Source: Methylovulum sp. (GTDB lineage: Bacteria; Pseudomonadota; Gammaproteobacteria; Methylococcales; Methylomonadaceae). Taken from it: a stretch of DNA of 64,000 nt. Location of the stretch: assembly GCA_030653435.1 (NCBI GenBank), contig JAURZI010000023.1:24317-88316 (forward strand). Reading direction: 5' to 3'. How positions within the stretch are numbered: position 1 is the stretch's first letter; every line of letters begins with the position of its first letter. Shown one piece after another: positions 7,713-16,701 of the stretch. Below the pieces are notes generated by a model. The model did no database searches. It worked only from the letters and a program-made list of their open reading frames with translations, and was not told the origin of the DNA. Both the position numbers and the translations under genes were made by a program.

Positions 7713-8461
7713 CAGGCTTGCGCTCCCGTCGCTTGCAGTTCTTCACCATGTTTAGCGCCCAGCGCGTCGCCGGTTCGTGACGTAGCGGCAAATTTGGGCG
7801 CAGGCCGCTTGATAATAAACGAGGTTTTCAGGGCCAAATGGACAAAGTCGATAGCAAAATCATCGAGAAACGCCCAAACCACCTTGTTTCTGCGGATAAA
7901 AAAGTTATAGGCAATCACCGCAGGAACGGCGACGGCGATACCGACCGCCGTCGCAACCAGCGCTTCGCCTATCGGCCCTGCCACTACATCCAGGCTGGCC
8001 GAGCCGCTTTTACTGATGCTGGTCAATGCCCCCATAATCCCCCACACGGTACCGAACAAGCCCACGAATGGCGAAACACTGCCGATGGTGGCCAGGATAG
8101 CCAGGCCGCTTTCCACAGCTCCACGTTCTTTCTGCATTTGCTGGCGCAAGCGGCGATCCAGCAATTCCTGGCGATCACCGGTATGCTCAAGATCATGGGT
8201 CGTCGTTCCCGTGTCCGTCTCAACCAGGGTGATAAAGCCCGTTTGCGCGACCCTGGCGACCGGCCCCTGGAATACTTTCAACTCTGAAGCGGCCTGTAGG
8301 TCGGGCGCGCTCCAAAATTGCTTGTTAAAAATACGGTTATAATGGGCAATACGCAGATGCTGTATGCCTTTGATAAGTATCAATGACCAAGTGACTACCG
8401 AAAACCCGATCAAAATCCAGAGTGTGCCATTGACAATGGCTGTTGATGCAATATCCGACAT
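7712..8461 (-). CDS. exbB: ExbB-type proton channel subunit
   Basis: This MotA/TolQ/ExbB family protein has 249 residues from the preferred start at 8461 (GAGG upstream); the longer frame to 8494 would overlap tonB. It has three membrane segments: one near the N-terminus (NGTLWILIGFSVVTWSLILI) and two after the cytoplasmic loop (GSVSPFVGLFGTVWGIMGAL and ALVATAVGIAVAVPAVIAYN). The family motif GLFGTVWGIM is intact. With ExbD it forms the inner-membrane proton channel that drives TonB. Its gene starts 10 bp after the tonB stop. Confidence 0.93.
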   Translation of the reverse strand: MSDIASTAIVNGTLWILIGFSVVTWSLILIKGIQHLRIAHYNRIFNKQFWSAPDLQAASELKVFQGPVARVAQTGFITLVETDTGTTTHDLEHTGDRQELLDRRLRQQMQKERGAVESGLAILATIGSVSPFVGLFGTVWGIMGALTSISKSGSASLDVVAGPIGEALVATAVGIAVAVPAVIAYNFFIRRNKVVWAFLDDFAIDFVHLALKTSFIIKRPAPKFAATSRTGDALGAKHGEELQATGAQA

Positions 8462-8471
8462 GTTAAGAACC

Positions 8472-9320
8472 TCAGTTTTGTAAATTAAAAGCAATCGGCA
8501 CGGTCACCCAGCCAGCGATAGGAGTTTTACCGCGCATTGCTGGCACAAAAGACCATTGTTTGACGGTCCTGACGGCGGCGTCATCCAGTATCGTATGGCC
8601 GCTGGATTTAGTGACCGTCACCGTATCGGGCTTACCGCTAGGCTGCACATGCACCTTCATCAGCACCTTCCCTTCCAAGCCCCTGTCCATAGCGGCTTCA
8701 GGATATTCCGGGGATGGGTTGTGCAAATAATTAGCGCCAGCCTGAGGCTCGGTCACTTTTTCTACAACGGGCGGGGGCGGTGCCGGTTGTGCGACGGGCG
8801 GTGCCTGCATTACTGGCGCTTTCGACTCGATTACCGGAACAGATTGCTGAACGGGTGGCGGTTCAACACGCTTCACAACGGGCTTGGGCTTGCGCTGCTT
8901 GGGCGGTTGCTTAAGAGGGACTGCTTTCGGTGGCGGCGGCGGTGGCGGCTGGATGACCGGCTTCGGTTTGGGTGGTTGCGGCCTAAGTAAATTAATCTGC
9001 ACCTTAGGTTGAACCTTGGCAGGCTCAACCATTTCTTCGATAGCCGTGCGTGCTTGTTGAAAGTAATCGGCTACGAGGCCATGTATGACGACTGACAGCA
9101 CACCGATAATTAAATAATCAAACCATTTTTTATCGCTTTGTCCAGTGCCGGCTTGGAAATGGCCTAGAGTAACGTCGCTTGCGGTAGCCAACGGTGAGGC
9201 AGCCGGTAACGCCTCGCCATGGCCTGCGGGTTTAAACGGAAACACTTTCGCCGTATTGCTTTTTCTAGGCGAGATAATGTCAGCCTCAAGTTGCTGAAAA
9301 TTTAATAAGGGACTATTCAT
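8472..9320 (-). CDS. tonB: TonB protein
   Basis: This 282-residue TonB has a single membrane anchor near residues 68-90 (YLIIGVLSVVIHGLVADYF), a strongly Pro/Lys-rich periplasm-spanning region (including PPPPPPPKAVPLKQPPK) and the C-terminal TonB domain (NPSPEYPEAAMDRGLEGKVL to the end). The membrane segment keeps the conserved histidine of the SxxxH motif (SVVIH). About 65 cytoplasmic residues before the anchor make it longer at the N-terminus than E. coli TonB. First gene of a tonB-exbB-exbD-receptor operon. Confidence 0.92.
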   Translation of the reverse strand: MNSPLLNFQQLEADIISPRKSNTAKVFPFKPAGHGEALPAASPLATASDVTLGHFQAGTGQSDKKWFDYLIIGVLSVVIHGLVADYFQQARTAIEEMVEPAKVQPKVQINLLRPQPPKPKPVIQPPPPPPPKAVPLKQPPKQRKPKPVVKRVEPPPVQQSVPVIESKAPVMQAPPVAQPAPPPPVVEKVTEPQAGANYLHNPSPEYPEAAMDRGLEGKVLMKVHVQPSGKPDTVTVTKSSGHTILDDAAVRTVKQWSFVPAMRGKTPIAGWVTVPIAFNLQN

Positions 9321-9932
9321 AGGACCACCCGATTCCTTAATGATATTGGCTGAAAGCGGCTAGACACGCCGCATGCAGGCTGTTCTTTATCGACGACAAA
9401 CAAGATAAAGCATGATGCGTGCCATACTATAAACACCCGTCCTTTAAAACAAATAACCCTTTAAATACAATTAATTGAAAATATATAACAACGATTCGCC
9501 CGGTTAACGCAGGCTCTTGACAACTGCGCTTTTTGCAGCACGTTGTTTGTTGGCTGCTTATTCAGGGACACCAGGGTCATTGACAATTCAATGACATACA
9601 AGGGGACTACTGGAGGGATGGTTATCTATTATGCGTAACTACATAAAAACCGGGTGTTACCGTTAAGGCTATAATCAAAATAAACGGGGGGAAGCGGAAG
9701 GGTAGCCAGCAAATAGAAAATCCGGCTGTTAGAATGCAGCCGAATCTCTTCATACACTAGCGGTATAGCTTAGCTGCAAGAATCATCTCAGTCCGATTCA
9801 AACACCTAACTTTCATACTCTGGTAACAAACCCTAGCTAGTATCGGCGCGCACTCAATAGTCATCATGAGCGCTACCGCTCGGATTATGTCCGGGTCCGT
9901 TTTAAGCTAATCACAAGAGGGGAATTACTGGT
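9321..9932. other. Divergent promoter region, no gene seen
   Basis: This 612-bp gap lies between the divergently transcribed tonB and the phytase-like gene. It contains the 8-bp palindrome described separately, a 6-bp stem at about 9722-9743 and AT-rich stretches near 9440-9490. No convincing coding frame was seen. Candidate TTGACA boxes occur at 9518 and 9580, but no promoter could be fixed. Confidence 0.5.
9576..9595. promoter_or_regulatory. Operator-like palindrome in the tonB/phytase gap
   Basis: A perfect 8-bp inverted repeat, GTCATTGA at 9576-9583 and TCAATGAC at 9588-9595, with a 4-nt centre. The size and symmetry are those of a dimeric regulator site. It overlaps a TTGACA-like -35 box. 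It does not match the Fur or Pho consensus. Confidence 0.4.
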
Positions 9933-11297
9933 ATGAACACAAAACGTTTAAAAAAACCTTTGTTCTTAATGACTGCGCTCAGCGCGGCTATTTTTGCAGT
10001 ATCGGCTAATGCTGCCGAATTAACGGCGTTTGCATTAATGCCGGCCAATACCTTTGCGGTAGGCCCGACTTCCGGTCAATTTGCCGGCACCGGCGCAGGC
10101 GGCAACAGCTTGCCGTTAATCAAAAAACAACCGGTACAAGGCGTTTCTGCAATCCTGCACGGCCCAACGCATAATTCTTACTACATCATGCAAGACAACG
10201 GCTTCGGCGCTAAAACCAATTCTGCCGATACCATCTTACGCGTCTTTGCGGTAAGACCGGACTTCAAAACCTGGGACGGCAGCAATGTCGTCGGCAGCGG
10301 CGAAATTAGCCCGGTTAATTTCCTGACCGGTGACGTGTTGCCGTCTTTCACGAAAGAAAGCTTTATCAGCCTACGCGATCCAAACCATAAATTAGGCTTT
10401 ACGACGGTTGCGGACGCCGACAATTACCCAAACGGTAATAACGACATTCCGGTAGCGGCAAGCATAAAAGCGCGTCATTTTTTAACCGGCGCAGATTTAG
10501 ATATCGAAGCGGTTCGTAAAGATAAAAGAAACCACTTTTGGTTTGGCGATGAATTCGGGCCGTTTTTAGTTGAAACGGATCGTACCGGTAAAGTGTTACA
10601 CGCTGAAGTCAGCGCGCCTAACTATATTCCGGCCGGTTCGACGGCCACCGGCGATACCGTAATGTCACCGCAAAACCCGTATTTAGGCACGGCGGCTGCA
10701 AATTTAGGCCAATCACGCGGCTTTGAAGGCATGGCGGTCAACCCGATCGGCGATAAATTGTATCCGTTGTTTGAAGGCACCGTGACCGGCGACGATGCTA
10801 TTAACGGCACGGCGGGAAAAAATCTGCGTATTTATGAATTTAATCTCAAAAACCGCAGCTATACCGGCAAAAACTGGGTTTATCAATTGGAAACTGACGG
10901 CACTAACATCGGTGATATGACGGCGATTAACGATCATCAATTCTTAGTGCTGGAGCGTAACGGCGTAACGGCAACCAGCACTTCAGGCACTCCGTTTAAG
11001 AAAGTGTTCTTAATCGACATCGCGGGCGTTGAGTCAGGTTCGTTCGTCACTAAAACCGAATTAGCAAATTTGATGAACATTGCCGACCCGCATGATTTAA
11101 ACGGCGACAGCAGCACAAGGTTCACCTTCCCGTTCGTCACTATCGAAAGCGTATTACCGCTTGACTCAACGACTCTTTTGATCACCAATGATAACAACTA
11201 TCCCGGTGCCGGCGGCAGAGATTTGAATTCAGACAACAATGAATTCATCAAAATCAAATTAGACACTGCGTTGGATTTAGCGACTTTTGCTAACTAA
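9933..11297 (+). CDS. Secreted esterase-like / phytase-like beta-propeller protein
   Basis: This 454-residue protein has a clear signal peptide (core MTALSAAIFAVSANA). The mature part shows the motifs of the 'esterase-like activity of phytase' family: VQGVSAILHG, YIMQDNGFG, DLDIEAVRKDKRNHFWFGDEFGPF, GFEGMAVNPIGDKLYPLFEG and a final LLITNDNNYPGAGGRD. These proteins are six-bladed propellers, exported or on the cell surface, and a few cleave phosphate esters; most are uncharacterised. The start has GAGGGG upstream. The gene is transcribed away from tonB and ends at a strong terminator, so it is a single-gene unit. Confidence 0.8.
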   Translation: MNTKRLKKPLFLMTALSAAIFAVSANAAELTAFALMPANTFAVGPTSGQFAGTGAGGNSLPLIKKQPVQGVSAILHGPTHNSYYIMQDNGFGAKTNSADTILRVFAVRPDFKTWDGSNVVGSGEISPVNFLTGDVLPSFTKESFISLRDPNHKLGFTTVADADNYPNGNNDIPVAASIKARHFLTGADLDIEAVRKDKRNHFWFGDEFGPFLVETDRTGKVLHAEVSAPNYIPAGSTATGDTVMSPQNPYLGTAAANLGQSRGFEGMAVNPIGDKLYPLFEGTVTGDDAINGTAGKNLRIYEFNLKNRSYTGKNWVYQLETDGTNIGDMTAINDHQFLVLERNGVTATSTSGTPFKKVFLIDIAGVESGSFVTKTELANLMNIADPHDLNGDSSTRFTFPFVTIESVLPLDSTTLLITNDNNYPGAGGRDLNSDNNEFIKIKLDTALDLATFAN

Positions 11298-11353
11298 AAA
11301 CAGCTTGGCGCTAAGCTAAGCGGCCAAGATCACGCAATCATTTTGCATCCAAG

Positions 11354-11394
11354 CCAGGCGGCCGTCTAAGAGTTAGACGACCGTCTGGTTTTCT
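11354..11394 (+). terminator. Intrinsic terminator after the phytase-like gene
   Basis: A long imperfect hairpin (CCAGGCGG-CCGTCTAA paired with TTAGACG-ACCGTCTGG, 3-nt loop) is followed by TTTTCT. It lies 57 bp after the stop codon. Confidence 0.88.
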
Positions 11395-11614
11395 AATTTC
11401 AAACCACACAAAAGTAAGATGAACTCATGCAAAACGCATAAAATTCATGCGGTTAGCAGGATCCGGTGCGTTGGTGGCATCGTTACCTGCTAGTTTTGCC
11501 AAATGGGAACCCGAAAACGTTACCGTTTAGAGTATATAAGGCCGGGCAACCGCTTTTCGTTGTCCGACATTCGAAGCATGGAAGTGTCGGGTATAAACAA
11601 CCTGCCCGACTGTT

Positions 11615-14485
11615 TCAAATAACGACAAAGTCGGCATTCGTTAAGGTCAAGCTCACACCCAAGGTAGCGATTTTTACCGCCAGGCCGGCATCACTCCCGT
11701 CGGCATCATAAAATAACGTGCCGGTGGCTTTGTGGTAAATCAGATAATCATTACTATCAACGGCCGCTGCAGCAATGACAAGGTTATCGGGGCTTAACAC
11801 GCCGGTGGTGCTTAAACGGGTAAAAATACTGTTTTGTAATTGAAGGGTGTCATTAATTGGATTGAAGTCGGTGATGTGTTCGATATTTGCCATAAGCGGG
11901 CTGTTAAATCTAAAGGTGTCTCTACCAGAGCCGCCGGTTAATACGTCATTGCCTGCACCGCCTATTAATACGTCATGGCCCGTACCGCCGGTTAACACAT
12001 CATCGCCAGTACTGCCTCTCAAGACATCGCTGCCATTGCCGCCGGACAAGCTGTCATTGCCCACGCCGCCATACAAGCCATCATTGCCACCGTTCCCCGA
12101 CAGATGGTCATCGCCTGCGAGTCCTCTGATGACATCATGGCCTGTAGTGCCGACGAGTATGTCATTACCCGCTGATTCTGTGCTGCCGTTTTGTGTGATG
12201 TTGATGACCAGGGGGGTGCTGTCACTCAGTAAGCCATCCGATACCGTCATGGTAAAGCTGATTGTTTTATCTGCGCTTAATCGCTCGATAGCGTGATCGT
12301 TAGGGGTAAAGTGGTAAGCCCCGGTTGCCTGGGTGACCGTCAGTGTGCCATAAGCACCAATCTTGCTGATCGTGCCATCGCCATTGTCTTTACCACCTTT
12401 AATGTCATAGCTTAATGAGTCGTTCTCTGCATCGCTTGCGGACAATGTGCCGGTTGCTGTTGAAAAACTGTCATCGAAAGCGGTGTCGATATAGTGGATA
12501 GCGGCGGGCGCGGAAAGTGTCGGCGCGTCATTGATTGGATAGATGTTGACAGTGGTTGAACCTAAAGCCGTTAATGCACCGCCTGTGCCTTGCGCGCCGG
12601 TATTGCCGTCGTTGAAGAGCCAGTCGATTTGTACCGAAGCGGGCGGTTTGTCGGAGCTGTTACTGTAGGCTAAGGACGATAAGACGGCATCAACTCGCTC
12701 TTGCGTGGCGTTGCTGTTAAACATGATCTTTAGGGTGCCGTTGCCATTGTTGACGGCACCGATGGTTACGCCCGATAACAGCGCATGGCCGCCACTAATC
12801 GTTAAGTCGCCACGGCCGGAAAACACATCCTGGCTGTTTGCGCCGCCGTGGCGTAATAGGGTAATGGATGCTCCCTGGTAATGGCCTTGGACTGACAATT
12901 CAGCGTCGTAAATTTGTACCTTATAGTCTAACGCCACTACTGCGCCGCTTTCAATGTAATCAACTGAACTATCGAGGGTGTTGATACCACCAAAAGTTTT
13001 GTCCAAACTACCGTCAGGATTGTAACGTACCAAGGCAAAGTTCCAATCATTATTTATGGAACCAAAGCCTGCCACAAGAATTTTGCCATCGGCTTGTGCG
13101 CTAACGGAGGAACCATAACCACCATTGGTGCTAGTAGTAACCTTGCCGTCATCAGAAAAGCTGGTGTCCAGAGAACCGTCGGTGTTGTAACGCGCCAAGG
13201 CAAAGTTATACCCAGTATTTGAGTTATTGCTCTGGCCTGCCACGAGAATCTTGCCATCGGCTTGTACGGTAACGAAGTAACCTTCATCAGAGAAAGTAGG
13301 ATCGAAATCAGTCGTGACTTTGCCATCGCCATCAAAGCCGGTATCAAGGGAGCCATCTGGGTTGTAACGCACCAAGCTAAAGTTCACATTATTGCCGTCA
13401 TCGTAGCTCGAGCCGGTCACGAGGATTTTGCCATCGACTTGCAAGGTAACGGATTGACCCCAATCAAGATCGCCAAGATCGGTGGTGACTTTGCCGTCGC
13501 CATCAAAACTGGTATCTAAAGAACCGTTGGGATTGTAACGCACTAAGGCTAAATCACCGACGGTACCATGAATGCCACCGTTATTCCAGCTAGTGCCTGC
13601 CACGAGAATTTTGCCATCGGCTTGCATGGTCACGGAGCTACCACCAGAAGGATTACCGAAGTCAGTCGTGACCTTGCCATCGCCATCAAAACTGGAGTCT
13701 AAAGAGCCATTGGCGTTGTAACGCACCAAGGCAAAATTACCAGTACCAACACTGTTCCAGCTTGTGCCTGCCACGAGAATTTTGCCATCAGCCTGCACAG
13801 TAACAGACCCTCCTACGCTATCAGAATCGATATTAGTGACGACCTTGCCATCGCCATCAAAGCCGGTATCCAAGGAACCATCGGAGTTGTAACGCGCCAA
13901 GGCAAAGTAAGCATGTGCGTCATCCTTGCTAGTGCCTGCCACGAGAATTTTACCATCGTCTTGCACGGTAACAGATTGACTATAATCATAAAAACCGAAG
14001 TCAGTAATGACTTTGCCATCGCCATTAAAGCCGGTGTCCAAAGAGCCGTTGAGGTTGTAACGCACCAAGGCAAAGTCCAGGTTAAAAGCGCCGACGTTGC
14101 TATAGCTATAGCCAGCCACGAGGATTTTGCCATCGGCTTGCACGGTCACGGACTGACCATAATCATTAGAGGAATCGAAGTCAGTCATGGCTATGCCGCC
14201 CGCTACAAAAGTAGGCGCAGAATTAACAGACGCAACCATTAGATTGAAAGGAGCGTTCACACTGGCGCTCGCGTTGTCAGTGGCTGTAACTTTAAGCGTT
14301 AACACTTCCCCATCGACCGCACCAACAATTGAACTTGCTGTATAACTCAAGTTGCCAATATTAATGAAACGATCAGCCGAGTTGGTGTGACTAAGGGCGC
14401 TGTTTTTGCCAGCTGTTTGAGAAAAATCCACGGCGGTAGCGAGCTTGCCTTTGACTGAAAATCCAGATGCGGTAGTGATAGACAT
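11615..14485 (-). CDS. Large secreted RTX protein with delta-60 repeats
   Basis: This 956-residue protein lacks a Sec signal and is built from repeats. A short N-terminal cadherin-like region (to about residue 95) is followed by seven delta-60 repeats (about 97-510; pattern SVTVQADGKILVAG...FALVRYN.DGSLDT.FDGDGKVTT), a VCBS/cadherin-like region (about 510-770), and a block of RTX calcium-binding nonapeptides (GGxGxDxLxG type, such as GGAGNDVLTGGSG) near 780-860, ending in a type I secretion-type C-terminus. RTX nonapeptides fold on calcium outside the cell. A surface or released adhesin-like role is likely; no enzyme domain is seen. No type I secretion genes are in this window. Confidence 0.88.
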   Translation of the reverse strand: MSITTASGFSVKGKLATAVDFSQTAGKNSALSHTNSADRFINIGNLSYTASSIVGAVDGEVLTLKVTATDNASASVNAPFNLMVASVNSAPTFVAGGIAMTDFDSSNDYGQSVTVQADGKILVAGYSYSNVGAFNLDFALVRYNLNGSLDTGFNGDGKVITDFGFYDYSQSVTVQDDGKILVAGTSKDDAHAYFALARYNSDGSLDTGFDGDGKVVTNIDSDSVGGSVTVQADGKILVAGTSWNSVGTGNFALVRYNANGSLDSSFDGDGKVTTDFGNPSGGSSVTMQADGKILVAGTSWNNGGIHGTVGDLALVRYNPNGSLDTSFDGDGKVTTDLGDLDWGQSVTLQVDGKILVTGSSYDDGNNVNFSLVRYNPDGSLDTGFDGDGKVTTDFDPTFSDEGYFVTVQADGKILVAGQSNNSNTGYNFALARYNTDGSLDTSFSDDGKVTTSTNGGYGSSVSAQADGKILVAGFGSINNDWNFALVRYNPDGSLDKTFGGINTLDSSVDYIESGAVVALDYKVQIYDAELSVQGHYQGASITLLRHGGANSQDVFSGRGDLTISGGHALLSGVTIGAVNNGNGTLKIMFNSNATQERVDAVLSSLAYSNSSDKPPASVQIDWLFNDGNTGAQGTGGALTALGSTTVNIYPINDAPTLSAPAAIHYIDTAFDDSFSTATGTLSASDAENDSLSYDIKGGKDNGDGTISKIGAYGTLTVTQATGAYHFTPNDHAIERLSADKTISFTMTVSDGLLSDSTPLVINITQNGSTESAGNDILVGTTGHDVIRGLAGDDHLSGNGGNDGLYGGVGNDSLSGGNGSDVLRGSTGDDVLTGGTGHDVLIGGAGNDVLTGGSGRDTFRFNSPLMANIEHITDFNPINDTLQLQNSIFTRLSTTGVLSPDNLVIAAAAVDSNDYLIYHKATGTLFYDADGSDAGLAVKIATLGVSLTLTNADFVVI
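13000..14190. repeat. Coding tandem repeat encoding seven delta-60 units
   Basis: Seven DNA repeats of about 165-180 bp encode the delta-60 units. Recurring stretches such as ATTTTGCCATCGGCTTG and CTTTGCCATCGCCATCAAA appear at regular spacing. Near-identical units in tandem make unit gain or loss by recombination likely. Confidence 0.8.
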
Positions 14486-14833
14486 AAAAACCTCGGCATA
14501 TTAAGAGAATGAATTTAACAACCAAACTGCGCCGCCTTTGTAGCACAAACAAAGCGTTTTATATAGCGCTATCTTCACGTTCAGAAGTCATATCAACCAA
14601 TTGATTATAAAGTTAAACAGGCAATAGGTATTATGGTCTTCGGCGGTCGGTAACCCGCAAGGTGTATGGATGTAAGGTGGATTCGCGCTAGCAATCCACC
14701 ATTTCGGAGTCTCAGTGTTACATTGGGCATGGCGTTTTGTTATCGCGGACCCTCCGTCAACGCACGAAGTGAAAACACCCTACGCTTATCGCTGATTTAT
14801 CTATTGATGCGGAGATTTTTAATGAATACAGCG
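14486..14833. other. Intergenic region upstream of the RTX gene
   Basis: This gap of about 350 bp holds the RTX promoter region and an interspersed-repeat-like element (14676-14700). No coding frame could be supported. Confidence 0.5.
14676..14700. repeat. Short intergenic inverted repeat
   Basis: GGTGGATT (14676-14683) pairs perfectly with AATCCACC (14693-14700) around a 9-nt loop. The surrounding text (TAACCCGCAAGGTGTATGG...) resembles a common class of proteobacterial intergenic repeat, but only one copy is seen here. Confidence 0.5.
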
Positions 14834-16273
14834 TTATTGCGGTAATTGCCGGCCTAGGCTTGAGAGCAGCGTTTTTGCCAAACTTTCAGCCTGTTCGCGG
14901 ATTTCCGGCACGGCGATTGTTTCCCATAAGCTGCCCTTTTGTGGCGGCCCTAAGGTAAATAAACCAGTGGAGACGCCGCCGCTGGAATTAACCAGGGCGC
15001 CGTCGGCTTTAACTTCAAGGCCGAGTGTCAAAGGGTCGGGGTTGATTAGTCCCTGTTCCAGCAAATCATTGACTAGCGGGCTACCGAGCTTCCGGTAGTC
15101 GCTTTCAGGGCCGGAACAATTCACGACAGCTTCGACGCTCAACGTCTCCACTTGAGATTGGCCACGTCGGCGGACCAAGACATCAACACCCTGCCCTGTT
15201 TGCTTATAATCAAGAATACGAGCGGTGTGCCTAAACAATTGCGCGGATGCCAGCAATTCAGCCAGACGCTCGGCGACGGCTGGAGCCAACCGGTGTCTAT
15301 GGCTATCCCAATAGATGCGGACATGGCGTAAAAAACGACGACGTTCTGATAGCGGGAGGTTCGCCCATAATTGCGGAGTATGCGCTCTGAGCGCATCCAT
15401 CACGGTGCGCCAATCGCAACCTGTGACACCAATATAATCGCGAATATTATGTAGCCACGTGCGTACCGAGGGCGGCGCAGCTTGCGGATCGATATTAAAA
15501 GCTGCCGGCGCATGCGGGCTATGAGCTTGCGGCAACAAACCGCGCCGCGACACCGTGTGGATAGTTCCGCGATAACCCGCGTGGTTTAGCGTGACCGCCC
15601 AATCAATCATGGTTAGGCCGCTGCCTATCAGCAGGCACGATTTTGTTTTGAGCAAAGCTTGTAATACGCCGGGTTTCCAGGGATTACTGTAATAACGTGG
15701 GCTTTGGTAAAAACTCGGATTATCAATAACCGGGTCGCAGGGCGGAAAATTACCTATTGCCAGCACAGCTTTTTGGACCTGTAAACGTTCCCCGCCGAGT
15801 AAAGTTACCGTTATACCCTGGTCATCAATGCTTAGGCCTATCACTTGGTCAATTTTCTTGTCCAGATGGACACCGGCAGCAGCAGCGCGTTCGGCTTTAT
15901 CTAACACTTCAAATAAGTATTCGCCATAGGCACGCCTGGGCAAAAAAGTGTTGCCGGTAAAATCAGTGACCCAAGGCGCATTCAGCAAGTTTTTCTCTCT
16001 CGTCCTGGCCCATCTTAGAAAATGCCCAGGATCATCGGGAAAGGCGCTCATATTCGCCGCAGGCACATTTAAAAGATGGCAATCGCTATCTGTGCTATAG
16101 GCGACCCCGCGCGCGAATTGCCTGGAGTTTGCTTCGATAAGGTAAACCGTGAGCGCTATTTCAGCATGCCGTAATAGCTGCACGGCAACCATCGTGCCGC
16201 TAAATCCTGAGCCTATCACCGCAATGCTATGGCTGTTAACTGCCGGTATCTGATATTCCTGAAATGTATTCAT
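14834..16273 (-). CDS. FAD/NAD(P)-binding protein (YdhS/HpaO-like)
   Basis: This protein of about 479 residues from the ATG at 16273 has an N-terminal dinucleotide-binding fold (SIAVIGSGFSGTMVAVQLL) and a second one in the middle (SCLLIGSGLTMIDWAVTL), with the family motif LLNVPAANMSAFPDDPGHFL that marks the FAD-NAD(P)-binding group. Such proteins are predicted cytosolic flavoprotein oxidoreductases or monooxygenase-like enzymes with unknown substrates. It stands alone between non-coding gaps. Upstream in-frame starts (16303 and 16342) are possible, but the homologous region begins at the chosen one. Confidence 0.78.
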   Translation of the reverse strand: MNTFQEYQIPAVNSHSIAVIGSGFSGTMVAVQLLRHAEIALTVYLIEANSRQFARGVAYSTDSDCHLLNVPAANMSAFPDDPGHFLRWARTREKNLLNAPWVTDFTGNTFLPRRAYGEYLFEVLDKAERAAAAGVHLDKKIDQVIGLSIDDQGITVTLLGGERLQVQKAVLAIGNFPPCDPVIDNPSFYQSPRYYSNPWKPGVLQALLKTKSCLLIGSGLTMIDWAVTLNHAGYRGTIHTVSRRGLLPQAHSPHAPAAFNIDPQAAPPSVRTWLHNIRDYIGVTGCDWRTVMDALRAHTPQLWANLPLSERRRFLRHVRIYWDSHRHRLAPAVAERLAELLASAQLFRHTARILDYKQTGQGVDVLVRRRGQSQVETLSVEAVVNCSGPESDYRKLGSPLVNDLLEQGLINPDPLTLGLEVKADGALVNSSGGVSTGLFTLGPPQKGSLWETIAVPEIREQAESLAKTLLSSLGRQLPQ

Positions 16274-16701
16274 GGTGGCCTGGGTGTGTTGGCAAAACGG
16301 CATCAGTTCAGCGGCCGTGACCTTAAGACCCAAGCAAAACATATACCATCTCTGGTTTTAATTCACAGAGGGATGGGTATCCCATAGCTCAGCATGCCCT
16401 GTCCCGGTTACAATGCTGTAGCGCAAGCATGGGTATAATGCGCTTATGCTGCCCACATAGCAGCAGTTGATGGGGGTGTGCTGATGGGTAAGCAAAACTT
16501 CTGATTTTTTCGGGTCGTTCCGTGGGGCGTATAGATGGCAAACAGCCGGTTTGTCACAGTGGAATGAATGAGGCTGGGCAGTTTGGTGTGCTATCCTGGC
16601 CTGACTTGTGTGGAATGTCCAACCTTAAGTTGTTGGCCGTTAACATAAAACGTCAACAAAACCTTAAGGTTGGCATTAGCTTATATCAGTGCCGATACCG
16701 C
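16274..16701. other. Intergenic region with a long imperfect hairpin
   Basis: No gene is supported in this gap of about 430 bp. A TATAAT-like box occurs near 16433. The long inverted repeat at 16619-16673 lies just past the stop of the PhoD-like gene. Confidence 0.45.
16619..16673. repeat. Long imperfect inverted repeat after the PhoD-like gene
   Basis: CCAACCTTAAG followed by TTGTTG (from 16619) pairs with CAACAA, a 3-nt bulge and CTTAAGGTTGG (to 16673). That gives an 11-bp and a 6-bp stem around an 18-nt loop. No T-run follows on either strand, so terminator function is doubtful. Confidence 0.55.

Noticed and set aside
11447..11530. 27-residue frame with a signal-peptide-like start (RLAGSGALVASLPASFA)
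   Set aside because: It may be the remnant of a solute-binding protein, but it is too short and has no ribosome site or continuing homologous frame.
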